A stretch of 64,000 nt of DNA from Pseudomonas sp. GOM7 (GCF_026723825.1 NZ_CP113519.1:1798001-1862000), one strand, 5' to 3'. Counted from the stretch's first letter, positions 9,219-20,278 are shown. A program made the numbers and translations. The notes: a model not told the origin generated them from the letters alone.

Positions 9219-10580
9219 ATGACCCTGGGACTCGACTACCTCAACAGCCTGCTTGAAGAAGACAAGGACAAGGGCATCTTCCGCTGCAAGCGCGAGATGT
9301 TCACCGACCCGCGCCTGTTCGACCTGGAGATGCAGCACATCTTCGAGGGCAACTGGCTGTATCTGGCCCACGAGAGCCAGATCCCCAACGTCAACGACTA
9401 CTACACCACCTACATGGGGCGTCAGCCGATCTTCATCGCGCGCAACAAGGACGGTGAACTCAACGCCTTCATCAACGCCTGCAGCCACCGTGGCGCCATG
9501 CTCTGCCGCTTCAAGAGCGGCAACAAGGCCAGCTACACCTGCCCGTTCCATGGTTGGACCTTCAACAACAGCGGCAAGCTGCTCAAGGTCAAGGATCCCA
9601 AGGACGCCGGCTACCCGGACAGCTTCAACTGCGACGGCTCCCACGACCTGAAGAAGGTCGCCCGCTTCGAGTCCTACCGAGGCTTTTTGTTCGGCAGCCT
9701 GCGCGAGGACGTGGCGCCGCTGGAGGACTTCCTCGGCGAGTCGAAGAAGATCATCGACATGGTCTGCGACCAGTCCACCGAGGGCCTGGAAGTGCTGCGT
9801 GGCTCCAGCACCTACGTCTACGAAGGCAACTGGAAGCTGCAGGCGGAGAACGGCGCCGACGGCTACCACGTCACCGCCGTGCACTGGAACTACGCCGCCA
9901 CCCAGCAGCAGCGCAAGCTCAAGGAAGCCGGCGACGACATCCGCGCCATGAGCGCCGGCGGCTGGGGCAAGAAGGGCGGCGGTTTCTACTCCTTCGAGAA
10001 CGGCCATCTGCTGCTCTGGACGCGCTGGGACAACCCCGAGGATCGCCCGCTGTTCGCCGACCGCGAACGCCTGGCCGCCGAGTTCGGCGAGGCGCGTGCC
10101 GACTGGATGATCGGCCACTCGCGCAACCTCTGCCTGTACCCCAACCTGTACCTGATGGATCAGTTCGGCTCGCAGCTACGCATCGCTCGCCCGCTGTCGG
10201 TGGACAGGACCGAAGTGACCATCTACTGCATCGCGCCCAAGGGCGAGAGTGCCGAAGCGCGCGCTCGGCGCATCCGCCAATACGAAGACTTCTTCAACGT
10301 CTCCGGCATGGCCACGCCGGATGACCTGGAAGAATTCCGCGCCTGCCAGCAGGGCTTCGCCGGTCGCGCCATGGAGTGGAACGACATGTCGCGCGGGGCC
10401 AAGCACTGGATCGACGGCGCCGACGATTCGGCCAGGGAGATCGACCTGCAGCCGCTGCTGTCCGGTGCGCGCACCGAGGACGAGGGCCTGTTCGTGCTGC
10501 AGCATCACTACTGGCAGCAGCAGATGATCGAGGCAGTGAAGCAAGAACAGGAACACCTGATCCACGTGGAGGGTGCGTGA
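9219..10580 (+). CDS. benA: Benzoate 1,2-dioxygenase large (alpha) subunit
   Basis: Terminal oxygenase alpha subunit that dihydroxylates benzoate to the cis-diol. Its 453 residues contain the Rieske [2Fe-2S] motif ([11 protein letters not shown] followed by CPFHGW, about residues 88-111). The mononuclear iron site ([17 protein letters not shown]) holds the conserved D and H residues. ATG 9219 is preferred to 9213: the CGGAG ribosome site is 8 bases away and MTLGL aligns with the family's MSLG start. benB begins immediately after the stop, and BenR boxes lie upstream. Confidence 0.97.
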   Translation: MTLGLDYLNSLLEEDKDKGIFRCKREMFTDPRLFDLEMQHIFEGNWLYLAHESQIPNVNDYYTTYMGRQPIFIARNKDGELNAFINACSHRGAMLCRFKSGNKASYTCPFHGWTFNNSGKLLKVKDPKDAGYPDSFNCDGSHDLKKVARFESYRGFLFGSLREDVAPLEDFLGESKKIIDMVCDQSTEGLEVLRGSSTYVYEGNWKLQAENGADGYHVTAVHWNYAATQQQRKLKEAGDDIRAMSAGGWGKKGGGFYSFENGHLLLWTRWDNPEDRPLFADRERLAAEFGEARADWMIGHSRNLCLYPNLYLMDQFGSQLRIARPLSVDRTEVTIYCIAPKGESAEARARRIRQYEDFFNVSGMATPDDLEEFRACQQGFAGRAMEWNDMSRGAKHWIDGADDSAREIDLQPLLSGARTEDEGLFVLQHHYWQQQMIEAVKQEQEHLIHVEGA

Positions 10581-11069
10581 ATGAGCCTTTCCTATGACGT
10601 CGTGCGCGATTTCCTCTACCGCGAGGCGCGCTACCTGGACGACAAGCAGTGGGACGAGTGGCTGGAGCTGTACGCCCCGGACGCCGAGTTCTGGATGCCG
10701 GCCTGGGATGATCGTGATCAGTTGGTGGAGAACCCGCAGACCGAGATCTCGCTGATCTGGTACGGCAACCGCAGCGGCCTGGAGGATCGGGTGTTCCGCA
10801 TCCGCACCGAGCGTTCCAGTGCCACCATCCCGGATACCCGGACGTCGCACAACATCAACAACATCGAGATCGTCTCGCAGGGCGAGGGCGTGACCAAGGT
10901 GCGCTTCAACTGGCATACCCTGAGCTTCCGCTACAAGACCGTCGACCACTTCTACGGAACCAGCTTCTACACCCTCGATACGCGTGGGCCGAACCCGCTG
11001 ATCAAGGCCAAGAAGGTGGTGCTGAAGAACGACTACGTCAGGCAGATCATCGACGTTTACCACATCTGA
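10581..11069 (+). CDS. benB: Benzoate 1,2-dioxygenase small (beta) subunit
   Basis: Structural beta subunit of the ring-hydroxylating dioxygenase, a SnoaL-like alpha+beta barrel that assembles with BenA as alpha3beta3. The 162 residues are the normal length, with the typical segment YLDDKQWDEWLELYAPDAEF near the N-terminus and SHNINNIEI in the middle. Its ATG directly follows the benA TGA with no gap, so the two are translationally coupled. Confidence 0.96.
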   Translation: MSLSYDVVRDFLYREARYLDDKQWDEWLELYAPDAEFWMPAWDDRDQLVENPQTEISLIWYGNRSGLEDRVFRIRTERSSATIPDTRTSHNINNIEIVSQGEGVTKVRFNWHTLSFRYKTVDHFYGTSFYTLDTRGPNPLIKAKKVVLKNDYVRQIIDVYHI

Positions 11070-11150
11070 ATCCGCTGCAGCCTTGCCGGCGGGGCCATTG
11101 GCTCCCGCCTCGGGTCGCTGCACGCCAAAAACTGCATAGCGAGGTGCGCC

Positions 11151-12161
11151 ATGAGCCACAAGATCGCACTGAATTTCGAGGACGGGGTCACCCGCTTCAT
11201 CGACGCCAACCAGGGGGAGACGGTGGCCGATGCCGCCTATCGCCAGGGCATCAACATTCCGCTGGACTGCCGCGACGGTGCCTGCGGTGCCTGCAAGTGC
11301 TTCGCCGAGGCGGGGCAGTACGACCTCGGCGAGGAATATATCGAGGATGCCCTGAGCGAGGCCGAAGCCGAGCAGGGCTACGTGCTGACCTGCCAGATGC
11401 GCGCCGAGAGCGACTGCGTGATCCGCGTGCCGGCGTCGTCGCAACTGTGCAAGACCCAGCAGGCCAGTTTCGAGGCCGCCATCAGTGCCGTGCGCAAGCT
11501 CTCCGACAGCACCATCGCGCTGTCGATCAAGGGCGAGGCGCTCAACCAACTGGCGTTCCTGCCGGGGCAGTACGTCAACCTCAAGGTGCCGGGCAGCGAG
11601 CAGACGCGCGCCTACTCCTTCAGCAGCCTGCCGAAGGACGGCGAAGTCAGCTTCCTGATCCGCAACGTGCCGGGCGGGCTGATGAGCAGCTTCCTGACCA
11701 ACCTGGCCAAGGCCGGCGACAGCATCAGCCTGGCCGGCCCGCTGGGCAGCTTCTACCTGCGCGAGATCAAGCGCCCGCTGCTGTTGCTGGCCGGCGGTAC
11801 CGGCCTGGCGCCGTTCACCGCGATGCTGGAGAAGATCGCCGCCGAAGGCTGCGCGCACCCGCTGCACCTGATCTACGGGGTGACCCACGACCATGACCTG
11901 GTCGAGCTGGACAAGCTGGAAGCCTTCGCCGCGCGCATTCCCGGTTTCACCTTCAGCGCCTGTGTGGCCAGCGAAGGCAGCAGCTACCCGCACAAGGGCT
12001 ACGTGACCCAGCACATCGAACCCAGGCACCTCAACGATGGCGAGGTGGACATCTACCTGTGCGGCCCGCCGCCGATGGTCGAGGCGGTCAGCGCCTACAT
12101 CCGCGAGCAGGGCATCGCTCCGGCGAATTTCTACTACGAGAAATTCGCCGCCAGCGCCTAG
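11151..12161 (+). CDS. benC: Benzoate 1,2-dioxygenase electron transfer component (reductase)
   Basis: NADH:oxygenase reductase of 336 residues. It carries an N-terminal plant-type [2Fe-2S] ferredoxin domain (CRDGACGACKC at about residues 41-51 with a further cysteine in LTCQMRAE), then an FAD-binding domain (RAYSFSS, residues about 156-162) and a C-terminal NAD-binding domain (GGTGLAPFTAML and CGPPPMVEAV). It passes electrons from NADH to the BenAB oxygenase. It is 81 bases after benB. A REPIN separates it from benD. Confidence 0.96.
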   Translation: MSHKIALNFEDGVTRFIDANQGETVADAAYRQGINIPLDCRDGACGACKCFAEAGQYDLGEEYIEDALSEAEAEQGYVLTCQMRAESDCVIRVPASSQLCKTQQASFEAAISAVRKLSDSTIALSIKGEALNQLAFLPGQYVNLKVPGSEQTRAYSFSSLPKDGEVSFLIRNVPGGLMSSFLTNLAKAGDSISLAGPLGSFYLREIKRPLLLLAGGTGLAPFTAMLEKIAAEGCAHPLHLIYGVTHDHDLVELDKLEAFAARIPGFTFSACVASEGSSYPHKGYVTQHIEPRHLNDGEVDIYLCGPPPMVEAVSAYIREQGIAPANFYYEKFAASA

Positions 12162-12177
12162 GTGCGAGCGGGCATTC

Positions 12178-12237
12178 GTAGCCCGGATGCAATCCGGGGA
12201 AGGCCCACGCACCAGTCCCGGATTGCATCCGGGCTAC
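12178..12237. repeat. REPIN (inverted REP pair) between benC and benD
   Basis: GTAGCCCGGATGCAATCC at 12178-12195 and its inverted partner ending GGGCTAC at 12237 form two facing REP sequences about 20 bases apart. The pair is inside the ben operon. Confidence 0.88.
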
Positions 12238-12309
12238 AGGCTGAGTCACCCCTCTGCCAATCATGGGAGAGGGGGGAGATAGCGGATACCCCGGATTGAG
12301 GTGAGCAAG

Positions 12310-13074
12310 ATGAACAAGCGTTTCCAAGACAAGGTCGCCGTGGTCACCGGCGCCGCCCAGGGCATCGGTCGCCGTGTGGCCGAGCGGCTGTTGGAGGAGG
12401 GCGCGCAGGTGGTGGCGGTGGACCGCTCCGAGCTGGTGTTCGAGCTGGCCGAGCGCGAGGCGGTGCTGTGCCTGACCGCCGACCTGGAACAGGCCGACGA
12501 CTGCCAGCGGGTGATGAATGCTGCGGTCGAGCGCTTCGGCCGGCTCGACATCCTGATCAACAACGTCGGCGGCACCATCTGGGCCAAGCCGTTCGAGCAC
12601 TACGAAACGGCGCAGATCGAGGCCGAAGTGCGCCGCTCGCTGTTCCCCACCCTGTGGTGCTGCCATGCGGCGCTGCCGCAGATGCTGGCGCAGGGCTGCG
12701 GCGCCATCGTCAACGTCTCGTCCATCGCCACCCGTGGCGTCAACCGCGTGCCCTACGGCGCGGCCAAGGGCGGCGTCAACGCACTGACCGCCTGCCTGGC
12801 CTTCGAGACCGCCGAGCGCGGCATTCGCGTCAACGCCACCGCGCCCGGCGGCACCGAGGCGCCGCCGCGGCGCATCCCGCGCAACAGTGCCGAGCAGAGC
12901 GAGCAGGAGAAGGTCTGGTACCAGCAGATCGTCGACCAGACCGTGCACAGCAGCCTGATGAAACGCTACGGCACGCTCGACGAGCAGGTCGGCGCGATTC
13001 TCTTCCTCGCCTCGGACGAGGCCTCCTATATCACCGGCGTGACCCTGCCGGTAGGCGGTGGCGACCTGGGCTGA
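12310..13074 (+). CDS. benD: cis-1,2-dihydroxybenzoate (benzoate diol) dehydrogenase
   Basis: Short-chain dehydrogenase that oxidises and decarboxylates the benzoate cis-diol to catechol with NAD+. The 254-residue protein has the TGAAQGIG cofactor motif near residue 12, NNVGG, a catalytic serine in VNVSSIATRG and the YGAAK motif. ATG 12310 is chosen over GTG 12301 because GAGGTGAG lies just before it and MNKRF is the family start. It ends with GVTLPVGGGDLG, as in other BenD proteins. Catechol ortho-cleavage genes are not in this window. Confidence 0.95.
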   Translation: MNKRFQDKVAVVTGAAQGIGRRVAERLLEEGAQVVAVDRSELVFELAEREAVLCLTADLEQADDCQRVMNAAVERFGRLDILINNVGGTIWAKPFEHYETAQIEAEVRRSLFPTLWCCHAALPQMLAQGCGAIVNVSSIATRGVNRVPYGAAKGGVNALTACLAFETAERGIRVNATAPGGTEAPPRRIPRNSAEQSEQEKVWYQQIVDQTVHSSLMKRYGTLDEQVGAILFLASDEASYITGVTLPVGGGDLG

Positions 13075-13148
13075 ATCACCCTCCCGGCCGCTGCCACGGC
13101 CGTGGAACACAACGCAGTTTCTACAACAAAAACAAGAGAACCGATGCC

Positions 13149-14489
13149 ATGCGACAGATCGACGTTCACGCCGTCATAGACGGTGCCCGCTTCACCCGTT
13201 TCCACTGGATGGTCATGGCGCTGTGCGCGCTGTTGCTGATCTTCGATGGTTACGACCTGTTCATCTACGGCGTGGTGCTGCCCTCGATCATGCAGCAGTG
13301 GAGCCTGACGCCACTGCAAGCCGGTGCGCTGGGCAGCTACGCGCTGTTCGGCATGATGTTCGGCGCCCTGGCGTTCGGCACCCTGGCCGACCGGATCGGG
13401 CGCAAGAAGGGCATCGCCATCTGCTTCGTGCTGTTCTCCTCGGCGACCATCCTCAACGGCTTCGCCAGCAGCCCTAGCGAGTTCGGCATCTTCCGCTTCC
13501 TCGCCGGCCTCGGTTGCGGCGGCCTGATGCCCAATGCCGTGGCACTGATGAACGAGTACGCGCCTAAGCGCCTGCGCAGCACGCTGGTGGCGGTGATGTT
13601 CAGCGGCTACTCGCTGGGCGGCATGCTCGCTGCCGGGGTGGGCATCTACATGCTGCCGCGCTTCGGCTGGGAGTCGATGTTCTTCGCCGCTGCGGTGCCG
13701 CTGCTGCTGTTGCCTCTGATTCTCTGGAAGCTGCCGGAGTCGGTGGGTTTTCTGATGCGCCAGGGCCGTCATGAGCAGGCCCGCGCGATATTGGCCAAGG
13801 TCGAGCCGGAGCTGCGTATCGACGCGGCCGATCAGTTGCATATGAACGATGCCAAGGGCCAGGGCGTGGCGGTATTCGAGCTGTTCCGCGAAGGCCGCGC
13901 ACTGCGCACCTTGTGCCTGTGGCTGGCGTTCTTCTGCTGCCTGCTGATGGTCTACGCGCTCAGCTCTTGGCTGCCCAAGCTGATGGCCGGCGCCGGCTAC
14001 AGCCTGGGTTCGAGCCTGTCGTTCCTGCTGGCGCTGAACTTCGGCGGCATGGCCGGGGCCATCCTCGGCGGCTGGCTGGGCGACCGCTTCAACCTGGGCA
14101 AGGTGATGGTGGCGTTCTTCGTCGCCGCCGCCCTGTCCATCAGCCTGCTTGGCTTCAAGAGCCCGACGCCGCTGCTCTACTGCCTGATCTTCATTGCCGG
14201 GGCCACCACCATCGGCACGCAGATCCTGCTGTACGCCGGCGCCGCGCAGTTCTACGGCCTGTCGATCCGCTCCACTGGCCTGGGCTGGGCCTCCGGCATC
14301 GGCCGCAATGGCGCCATCGTTGGCCCGCTGCTCGGCGGTGCGCTGATGGCCATCAACTTGCCGCTGCAACTGAACTTCATCGCCTTCGCCGTACCGGGTG
14401 CCATTGCCGCCCTGGCCATGGCGGTGTTCACCCTCAGTGGCCAGCGGCGCCAGGCCGCCGACGCCGCGTTGCTCGCCGCCAAGGCCTGA
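13149..14489 (+). CDS. benK: Benzoate MFS transporter
   Basis: A 446-residue major facilitator of the aromatic acid:H+ symporter group with 12 predicted membrane segments. The motif GTLADRIGRKKG lies in the loop between helices 2 and 3. The N-terminus MRQIDVHAVIDGARFTRFHW and the DGYDLFIYG segment in helix 1 are typical of BenK/PcaK. Its place between benD and benE makes benzoate the likely substrate. Because no pcaK is present nearby, it may also import 4-hydroxybenzoate or protocatechuate; that is inference. Confidence 0.9.
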   Translation: MRQIDVHAVIDGARFTRFHWMVMALCALLLIFDGYDLFIYGVVLPSIMQQWSLTPLQAGALGSYALFGMMFGALAFGTLADRIGRKKGIAICFVLFSSATILNGFASSPSEFGIFRFLAGLGCGGLMPNAVALMNEYAPKRLRSTLVAVMFSGYSLGGMLAAGVGIYMLPRFGWESMFFAAAVPLLLLPLILWKLPESVGFLMRQGRHEQARAILAKVEPELRIDAADQLHMNDAKGQGVAVFELFREGRALRTLCLWLAFFCCLLMVYALSSWLPKLMAGAGYSLGSSLSFLLALNFGGMAGAILGGWLGDRFNLGKVMVAFFVAAALSISLLGFKSPTPLLYCLIFIAGATTIGTQILLYAGAAQFYGLSIRSTGLGWASGIGRNGAIVGPLLGGALMAINLPLQLNFIAFAVPGAIAALAMAVFTLSGQRRQAADAALLAAKA

Positions 14490-14587
14490 TCCGCACGCCG
14501 TGCGCCTGCCCGCTGCCGGGCAGGGCCGGCCGTTCCGACACCGAGCGCCTTCCGCTGCGGAAGGCCACACTGACTTGCGAGGCTGAC

Positions 14588-15802
14588 ATGCACGCTTTGC
14601 TGCGCGACTGTTCGCTGCCTGCCCTGGTGGCCGGTCTGCTGGCCACCACCATTTCCTACGCCGGGCCGCTGGTGCTGATCTTCCATGCGGCGGAAAGCGC
14701 CGGCCTGTCGCAGGCGCTGCTGTCGTCCTGGGTCTGGGCCATCTCCATCGGCAGCGGCGTGCTGGGCATGGTGCTCAGCCTGCGCTATCGCACGCCGGTG
14801 GTGATTGCCTGGTCGATCCCCGGCAGCGCGCTGCTGGTGGGGGCGCTGCCCACGCTGGGGCTGAACCAGGCCATCGGTGCCTACCTGGTGGCCAACCTGA
14901 TCCTGCTGCTGATCGCCCTCAGCGGCAGCTTCGACCGCCTGCTGGCGCGCCTGCCGGGCTCCATCGCGGCGGGGTTGCAGGCCGGCATCCTGTTCGCCTT
15001 CGGCATCGAGGTGTTCAAGGCGCTGCCCGAGCAGCCGCTGCTGATCGCCAGCATGTTCGTCACCTACCTGCTGCTGCGCCGCTCGGCGCCGCGCTATGCG
15101 GTGGCTGGAGTGCTGCTGGTGGGCGCGGCGCTGACCCTGTTCGGTGGGCAACTGCGCAGCGAGGCACTGGTGCTGGAACTGGCCACGCCGCAGTGGATCG
15201 CCCCCGAGTTCAGCCTGGCCGCCACCCTCAACCTGGCGCTGCCGCTGGTGCTGGTGGCGCTGACCGGGCAGTTCATGCCGGGCATGGCGGTGCTGCGCAA
15301 CGCCGGCTACGACACCCCGGCCAGCCCGATCATCGGCGCCAGCGCCATCGGTGGGGCGCTGCTGGCACCCTTCGGCTGCCATGGCCTGAACCTGGCGGCG
15401 GTCACTGCCAGCCTGTGCACCGGGCGCGAGGCCCATGAAGACCCACGGCGGCGCTATATCGCCGCACTATCGGGCAGCCTTGCCTACCTGGTGTTCGGCA
15501 TTGCCGGGGCCACGCTGGTGTCGTTGTTCGCCGCCTTTCCTGCCGCGCTGATCGCCGCCCTGGCCGGGCTGGCGCTGTACGGCGCGTTCAGCGAGGCCCT
15601 GGCGCGCAGCCTGAGCGAGCCGCAGGAGCGTGATGCCGGGCTGTGCACCTTTCTGGTGACGGCTTCCGGGGTGACCTTCCTCGGCCTGTCGGCCGCCTTC
15701 TGGGGGCTGCTGTTCGGCCTGGCCGCGCACCTGCTGCTGCGGGCAAGGCGGCAAGCGCCAAGTGCCGCGAATGCCCCACGGGCCGCGCCGCTGCGCGAAT
15801 GA
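14588..15802 (+). CDS. benE: Benzoate:H+ symporter BenE
   Basis: A 404-residue inner-membrane protein of the BenE family, about 12 hydrophobic segments. The N-terminus contains [17 protein letters not shown], and the middle holds [17 protein letters not shown] and [18 protein letters not shown], both characteristic of BenE. It follows benK by 98 bases, giving the cluster two unrelated benzoate importers. The ATG at 14588 follows GAGGCTGAC. Confidence 0.93.
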   Translation: MHALLRDCSLPALVAGLLATTISYAGPLVLIFHAAESAGLSQALLSSWVWAISIGSGVLGMVLSLRYRTPVVIAWSIPGSALLVGALPTLGLNQAIGAYLVANLILLLIALSGSFDRLLARLPGSIAAGLQAGILFAFGIEVFKALPEQPLLIASMFVTYLLLRRSAPRYAVAGVLLVGAALTLFGGQLRSEALVLELATPQWIAPEFSLAATLNLALPLVLVALTGQFMPGMAVLRNAGYDTPASPIIGASAIGGALLAPFGCHGLNLAAVTASLCTGREAHEDPRRRYIAALSGSLAYLVFGIAGATLVSLFAAFPAALIAALAGLALYGAFSEALARSLSEPQERDAGLCTFLVTASGVTFLGLSAAFWGLLFGLAAHLLLRARRQAPSAANAPRAAPLRE

Positions 15803-15855
15803 AACGCCGCGTCACCTGACAGGCGCCGTGCGTATCGCTGCGCGCGGCAATGCCT

Positions 15856-15920
15856 GGTGCGCACAGCGCACCCTACAAGCTGAAACCTCGGCCTTCGTCG
15901 GGTGCGCTGCGCGCACCCCA
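15856..15920. repeat. REPIN of the GGTGCGCAC family between benE and the porin gene
   Basis: GGTGCGCACAGCGCACCCTAC at 15856-15876 faces a second copy, GGTGCGCTGCGCGCACCCC, ending at about 15919. Copies of the same family lie at 20279, 22619 and 46612. Confidence 0.85.
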
Positions 15921-16007
15921 TCCAGACCCGATTCACCCTCCCAACCGGCTGCCCCTGGCTGCCGGGCGGGTTTCTGCAACCACGATAACAACAAGAGCAT
16001 GATCACC

Positions 16008-17288
16008 ATGAACCACACCCCACGCCTTTGCCTGCTGTCCACCGCCATCGCCGCCTGCCTGCCAAGCCTGAGCCAGGCCGGCGAGGGCGGTTTCATCGAA
16101 GACACCACTGCCACCCTCACGGCGCGCAACTATTACTTCAGCCGCGACTTCTCCGACATCGTCGGGCCGAACCGGCAATCCAAGGCCGAGGAATGGGCGC
16201 AGGGCTTCATTCTCAACCTCAAATCCGGCTACACCCCGGGGCCGGTGGGCTTCGGTGTCGATGCCATCGGCCTGCTCGGCATCAAGCTCGACAGCAGCCC
16301 GGATCGGGTCAACACCGGCCTGTTGCCCACACGCGAGAGCGGCAAGGCGGCAGACGACTACAGCCGCCTGGGCGTGGCGGCCAAGGTGCGGGTGTCCAAG
16401 ACCGAGCTGAAGGTGGGCGAACTGCAACCCAACCTGCCGCTGCTGACCTTCTCCGACATCCGCCTGCTGCCGCCCAGCTATCAGGGCATGAGCCTGGTTT
16501 CCAACGAGTTCGCCGGCCTCACCCTGCAGGCGGGCCACCTCAATTCCACCAGCCTGCGCAACGAGGCCGGCGACGACAAGATGCTCGCCATGCTCGGGCA
16601 CCTGCCGCAGCGCGGCGCGACCAGCGATGCCTTCAACTATGCCGGCGGCGACTATGCCTTCAATGCCGCGCGCAGCTCGCTGAGTGCCTGGTACGGCCAG
16701 CTCGAGGACATCTACCAGCAGCGTTTCCTCGGCTTCAAGCACAGCGAGCCACTCGGTGCCTGGACGCTGGGCGCCAACCTCGGCTTCTATGGCTCCAGCC
16801 AGGATGGCAAGGGCCTGCTCGGCGACATCGACAACCAGGCGCTGTTCACCCTGCTCTCGGCCAGGCACGGTGGGCATACCTTCTATATCGGCTACCAGGC
16901 GATGTTCGGTGACACGGCCTTTCCCCGCGTGTTCGCCAACATCACGCCGCTGGGCAACGAGGTGCCCACCTTCGAGTTCGCCTCCGCCGACGAGCGCTCC
17001 TGGCAACTGCGCTACGACTACGACTTCGCCGCCATGGGCGTGCCGGGCCTGGTGGCCGGGGTGCGCTACATCCGTGGCGACAACGTCGATGTGCAGGCCA
17101 CCAATCGCAGCGGCCCGCGCTACGAGGGCAAGGACTGGGAACGTGACCTGGACATCGGCTACGTAGTGCAGAGCGGTTCGCTCAAGGGCCTCGGCGTGCG
17201 TGTGCGCAACGTCGTCGCGCGCTCCAACTACCGCAGCGATATCGACGAGAACCGGCTGATCCTCAGCTACACCTGGAACCTGCTGTAA
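16008..17288 (+). CDS. benF: OprD-family outer-membrane porin, BenF-like
   Basis: A 426-residue outer-membrane beta-barrel of the OprD family. A signal peptide of about 24 residues ends SLSQA before GEGGF. The mature start [20 protein letters not shown] and the C-terminal [10 protein letters not shown] are typical of OprD porins. Placement after benK/benE suggests benzoate uptake (BenF/OpdK type). ATG 16008 is preferred over 15999 because the AAGAG is then about 10 bases away. Substrate specificity is inferred from position only. Confidence 0.88.
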   Translation: MNHTPRLCLLSTAIAACLPSLSQAGEGGFIEDTTATLTARNYYFSRDFSDIVGPNRQSKAEEWAQGFILNLKSGYTPGPVGFGVDAIGLLGIKLDSSPDRVNTGLLPTRESGKAADDYSRLGVAAKVRVSKTELKVGELQPNLPLLTFSDIRLLPPSYQGMSLVSNEFAGLTLQAGHLNSTSLRNEAGDDKMLAMLGHLPQRGATSDAFNYAGGDYAFNAARSSLSAWYGQLEDIYQQRFLGFKHSEPLGAWTLGANLGFYGSSQDGKGLLGDIDNQALFTLLSARHGGHTFYIGYQAMFGDTAFPRVFANITPLGNEVPTFEFASADERSWQLRYDYDFAAMGVPGLVAGVRYIRGDNVDVQATNRSGPRYEGKDWERDLDIGYVVQSGSLKGLGVRVRNVVARSNYRSDIDENRLILSYTWNLL

Positions 17289-17317
17289 GAGGGTGTAGGC
17301 ACGACTAAACAGGAATT

Positions 17318-17354
17318 GTTCGATAATCGCACTATAAGGCGATTATCGGATTGT
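17318..17354 (+). promoter_or_regulatory. PcaR operator and promoter of pcaIJF
   Basis: GTTCGATAATCGCAC at 17318-17332 is identical to the published PcaR half-site of P. putida pcaIJ. A second, inverted and imperfect copy (GCGATTATCGGATTG) starts at 17339. TATAAG between them could be the -10. pcaI starts 80 bases further on. Confidence 0.85.
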
Positions 17355-17434
17355 TCGGCCGAATGCTCCGCCCTAATCTGGGCTCACTCGCCACCTCGGG
17401 TCGGTGGCATCTGCAACCTGAAGAGAACTCAACG

Positions 17435-18286
17435 ATGGCCGACATCATCACCCTGCGCGAGGCCATCTCGCGCCATGTCCACGACGGCGATTGCGTCGCC
17501 CTCGAAGGCTTCACTCATCTGATTCCCACTGCCGCCGCCCATGAGCTGATTCGCCAGGGCAAGAAGGATCTGCACCTGGTGCGCATGACCCCCGATCTGG
17601 TCTATGACCTGCTGATCGGTGCCGGCTGCGCGCGCAAGCTGACCTTTTCCTGGGGCGGCAACCCCGGCGTCGGTTCGCTGCACCGCCTGCGCGACGCGGT
17701 GGAGAAGCACTGGCCGCACAAGCTGGAGATCAGCGAGCACAGCCACGCGGCCATGGCCAACGCCTACGTGGCCGGTGCCTCCAATCTGCCGTTCGCCGTG
17801 TTGCGCGGCTACCAGGGTTCCGATCTGGTCAAGGTCAACCCGGACATCAGGTTCATCGAGTGCCCGTTCACCGGCGAGAAGCTGGCGGCGATTCCCAGCG
17901 TGCGCCCGGACGTCACCGTGATCCACGCGCAGAAGGCCGACCGCAAGGGCAACGTGCTGATCCAGGGCATCCTCGGCGTGCAGAAGGAAGCCGCCCTGGC
18001 CGCCAAGCGTTGCATCGTCACGGTCGAAGAAATCGTCGACGACCTTGAGGCGCCGATGAACGCCTGCGTGCTGCCGACCTGGGCCATCAGCGCCGTCTGC
18101 GTGGTACCCGGTGGCGCCCATCCGTCCTACGCCCATGGCTACTACGAGCGTGACAACCGCTTCTACCAGGACTGGGATCCGATTGCTCGCAACCGCGACA
18201 GCTTCACCGCCTGGATCGATGAGTACATCCGCGACACCGAGGATTTTGCGCACTACCAGGCGAAAGTGAAGGGGGAGGCCAAGTGA
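17435..18286 (+). CDS. pcaI: 3-oxoadipate CoA-transferase subunit A
   Basis: Alpha subunit of the heteromeric transferase that moves CoA from succinyl-CoA to beta-ketoadipate. Its 283 residues include the KADRKGNVLIQG and SWGGNPGVGS segments typical of the larger, PcaI/CatI-type subunit rather than the shorter 3-oxoacid CoA-transferase A. The start at 17435 follows GAAGAGAAC. It overlaps pcaJ by one base and is controlled by the PcaR operator at 17318. Confidence 0.95.
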   Translation: MADIITLREAISRHVHDGDCVALEGFTHLIPTAAAHELIRQGKKDLHLVRMTPDLVYDLLIGAGCARKLTFSWGGNPGVGSLHRLRDAVEKHWPHKLEISEHSHAAMANAYVAGASNLPFAVLRGYQGSDLVKVNPDIRFIECPFTGEKLAAIPSVRPDVTVIHAQKADRKGNVLIQGILGVQKEAALAAKRCIVTVEEIVDDLEAPMNACVLPTWAISAVCVVPGGAHPSYAHGYYERDNRFYQDWDPIARNRDSFTAWIDEYIRDTEDFAHYQAKVKGEAK

Positions 18287-19068
18287 TGAGCGAGTTCAAC
18301 ACCAATGAAATGATGACCGTGGCCGCCGCGCGCCGCCTCGGCAATGGCACCGTCTGCTTCGTCGGCATCGGCCTGCCGTCCAAGGCCGCCAACCTGGCAC
18401 GCCTGACCCACGCCCCGGAAGTGGTACTGATCTATGAGTCCGGCCCCATCGGCGCCAAGCCGAGCGTGTTGCCGCTGTCCATCGGTGACGGCGAGTTGGC
18501 CGAAACCGCCGACACCGTGGTGCCCACCGGCGAAATCTTCCGCTACTGGCTGCAGGGCGGGCGCATCGACGTCGGCTTCCTCGGCGCAGCCCAGGTCGAC
18601 AAGTACGGCAACATCAACACCACCGTGATCGGTGACTACCACGCGCCGAAAGTGCGCCTGCCGGGCGCCGGTGGCGCGCCGGAAATCGCAGGCTCGGCGA
18701 AGAAGGTGCTGATCATCCTCAAGCAGGGCCATCGCACCTTCGTCGACAAGCTGGCCTTCATCACCTCGGTCGGCCATGGCGAAGGCGGCGATCATCGCAA
18801 GCGCCTGGGGCTGCCGGGCGACGGCCCGGTGGCGATCATCACCGACCTGTGCATCATGGAGCCGGAAGCCGGCACCAACGAATTCATCGTCACCTCGCTG
18901 CATCCGGGCGTGACCCGCGAGCAGGTGATCGAGAACACCGGCTGGCAGATTCGTTTCGCCGACAGCGTGGGCACCACCGAGGCGCCGACCGCCGCGGAAC
19001 TGGCCGCGCTGCGTGACCTGGAAGCGCGCACCGCTGCCGCCCACGGCCAGGCCGGAGGTGAAGAATGA
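18286..19068 (+). CDS. pcaJ: 3-oxoadipate CoA-transferase subunit B
   Basis: Beta subunit of beta-ketoadipate:succinyl-CoA transferase, 260 residues. It carries the catalytic-glutamate region ESGPIGAKP (residues about 47-55) of class I CoA transferases and [17 protein letters not shown] 18286 is chosen over GTG 18283 because GGGGGAGG lies 7 bases upstream of it; it shares one base with the pcaI stop. It overlaps pcaF by 4 bases. Confidence 0.95.
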   Translation: MSEFNTNEMMTVAAARRLGNGTVCFVGIGLPSKAANLARLTHAPEVVLIYESGPIGAKPSVLPLSIGDGELAETADTVVPTGEIFRYWLQGGRIDVGFLGAAQVDKYGNINTTVIGDYHAPKVRLPGAGGAPEIAGSAKKVLIILKQGHRTFVDKLAFITSVGHGEGGDHRKRLGLPGDGPVAIITDLCIMEPEAGTNEFIVTSLHPGVTREQVIENTGWQIRFADSVGTTEAPTAAELAALRDLEARTAAAHGQAGGEE

Positions 19069-20270
19069 GCCGTGACGTATTCATCTGTGATGCCGTGCGC
19101 ACGCCGATTGGCCGTCTGAATGGCGCGCTGTCGGCGGTGCGCGCCGACGACCTGGCGGCGATTCCGCTCAAGGCGCTCATCGAGCGTAACCCGCAGGTCG
19201 ACTGGTCTGCCGTCGATGAAGTGTTCATGGGCTGCGCCAACCAGTCCGGCGAAGACAACCGCAACGTCGCCCGTATGGCGCTGCTGCTCGCCGGCCTGCC
19301 GGAAACGGTGCCGGGCGTGACCCTTAATCGCCTGTGCGCCTCGGGCATGGAGGCGGTGGGCGCCGCCTTCCGCGCCATCGCCACGGGGGAAATGGAGCTG
19401 GCCATCGCTGCGGGCGTCGAGTCCATGACCCGCGCGCCCTACGTGATGGGTAAGGCCGACAGTGCTTTCGGTCGCGGCCAGAAGCTGGAAGACACCACCC
19501 TGGGCTGGCGCTTCGTCAACCCATTGATGAAAGAGCAATACGGCGTCGACCCGATGCCGGTCACCGGTGACAACGTCGCCGAGGACTACGGCATCAGCCG
19601 AGCCGATCAGGACGCCTTCGGCCTGCGCAGCCAGCAGCGTGCGGCGGCGGCTCAGGAGTGCGGCTACTACGCCGAGGAAATCGTCCCGGTGGTGATCAAG
19701 ACCAAGAAGGGCGAGATCGTCGTCGACCGTGACGAGCACCCGCGTGCCGACACCACCGCCGAAGGCCTGGCCAAGCTCAAGCCGGTCAATGGTGAAGGCA
19801 AGACCGTCACCGCCGGCAACGCCTCGGGCCTCAATGATGGCGCCTCGGCGATGATCCTGGCCTCTGCCGAAGCGGTGCAGAAATATGGCCTCAAGCCCCG
19901 CGCCAAGGTGCTGGGCATGGCCAGCGGCGGCGTCGCGCCACGCATCATGGGTGTCGGCCCGGTGCCGGCGGTGCGCAAGCTGCTGGCGCGGCTGAACCTG
20001 AGCATCGAGCAGTTCGACGTGATCGAGCTGAACGAGGCCTTCGCGGCCCAGGGGCTGGCTGTCACCCGCGATCTCGGCCTGCCGGACGACAGTCCCAAGG
20101 TCAACCCGAACGGCGGCGCCATTGCCCTCGGTCACCCGCTGGGCATGAGCGGCAACCGCCTGGTACTGACTGCCGTGCATCACTTGGAGAAGACCGGCGG
20201 TAAGCTGGGCCTGGCGACCATGTGCGTGGGTGTGGGGCAGGGGCTGGCGCTGGCCATCGAGCGGGTTTGA
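19065..20270 (+). CDS. pcaF: 3-oxoadipyl-CoA thiolase
   Basis: Beta-ketoadipyl-CoA thiolase giving succinyl-CoA and acetyl-CoA, the last step of the pathway. The 401-residue thiolase has the nucleophilic cysteine in [11 protein letters not shown] (near residue 90), the NEAFAAQG histidine-region, [11 protein letters not shown], and the C-terminal cysteine in TMCVGVGQG. It overlaps pcaJ by 4 bases and closes the pcaIJF operon; a REPIN follows. Confidence 0.96.
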   Translation: MSRDVFICDAVRTPIGRLNGALSAVRADDLAAIPLKALIERNPQVDWSAVDEVFMGCANQSGEDNRNVARMALLLAGLPETVPGVTLNRLCASGMEAVGAAFRAIATGEMELAIAAGVESMTRAPYVMGKADSAFGRGQKLEDTTLGWRFVNPLMKEQYGVDPMPVTGDNVAEDYGISRADQDAFGLRSQQRAAAAQECGYYAEEIVPVVIKTKKGEIVVDRDEHPRADTTAEGLAKLKPVNGEGKTVTAGNASGLNDGASAMILASAEAVQKYGLKPRAKVLGMASGGVAPRIMGVGPVPAVRKLLARLNLSIEQFDVIELNEAFAAQGLAVTRDLGLPDDSPKVNPNGGAIALGHPLGMSGNRLVLTAVHHLEKTGGKLGLATMCVGVGQGLALAIERV

Positions 20271-20278
20271 GGTTTATT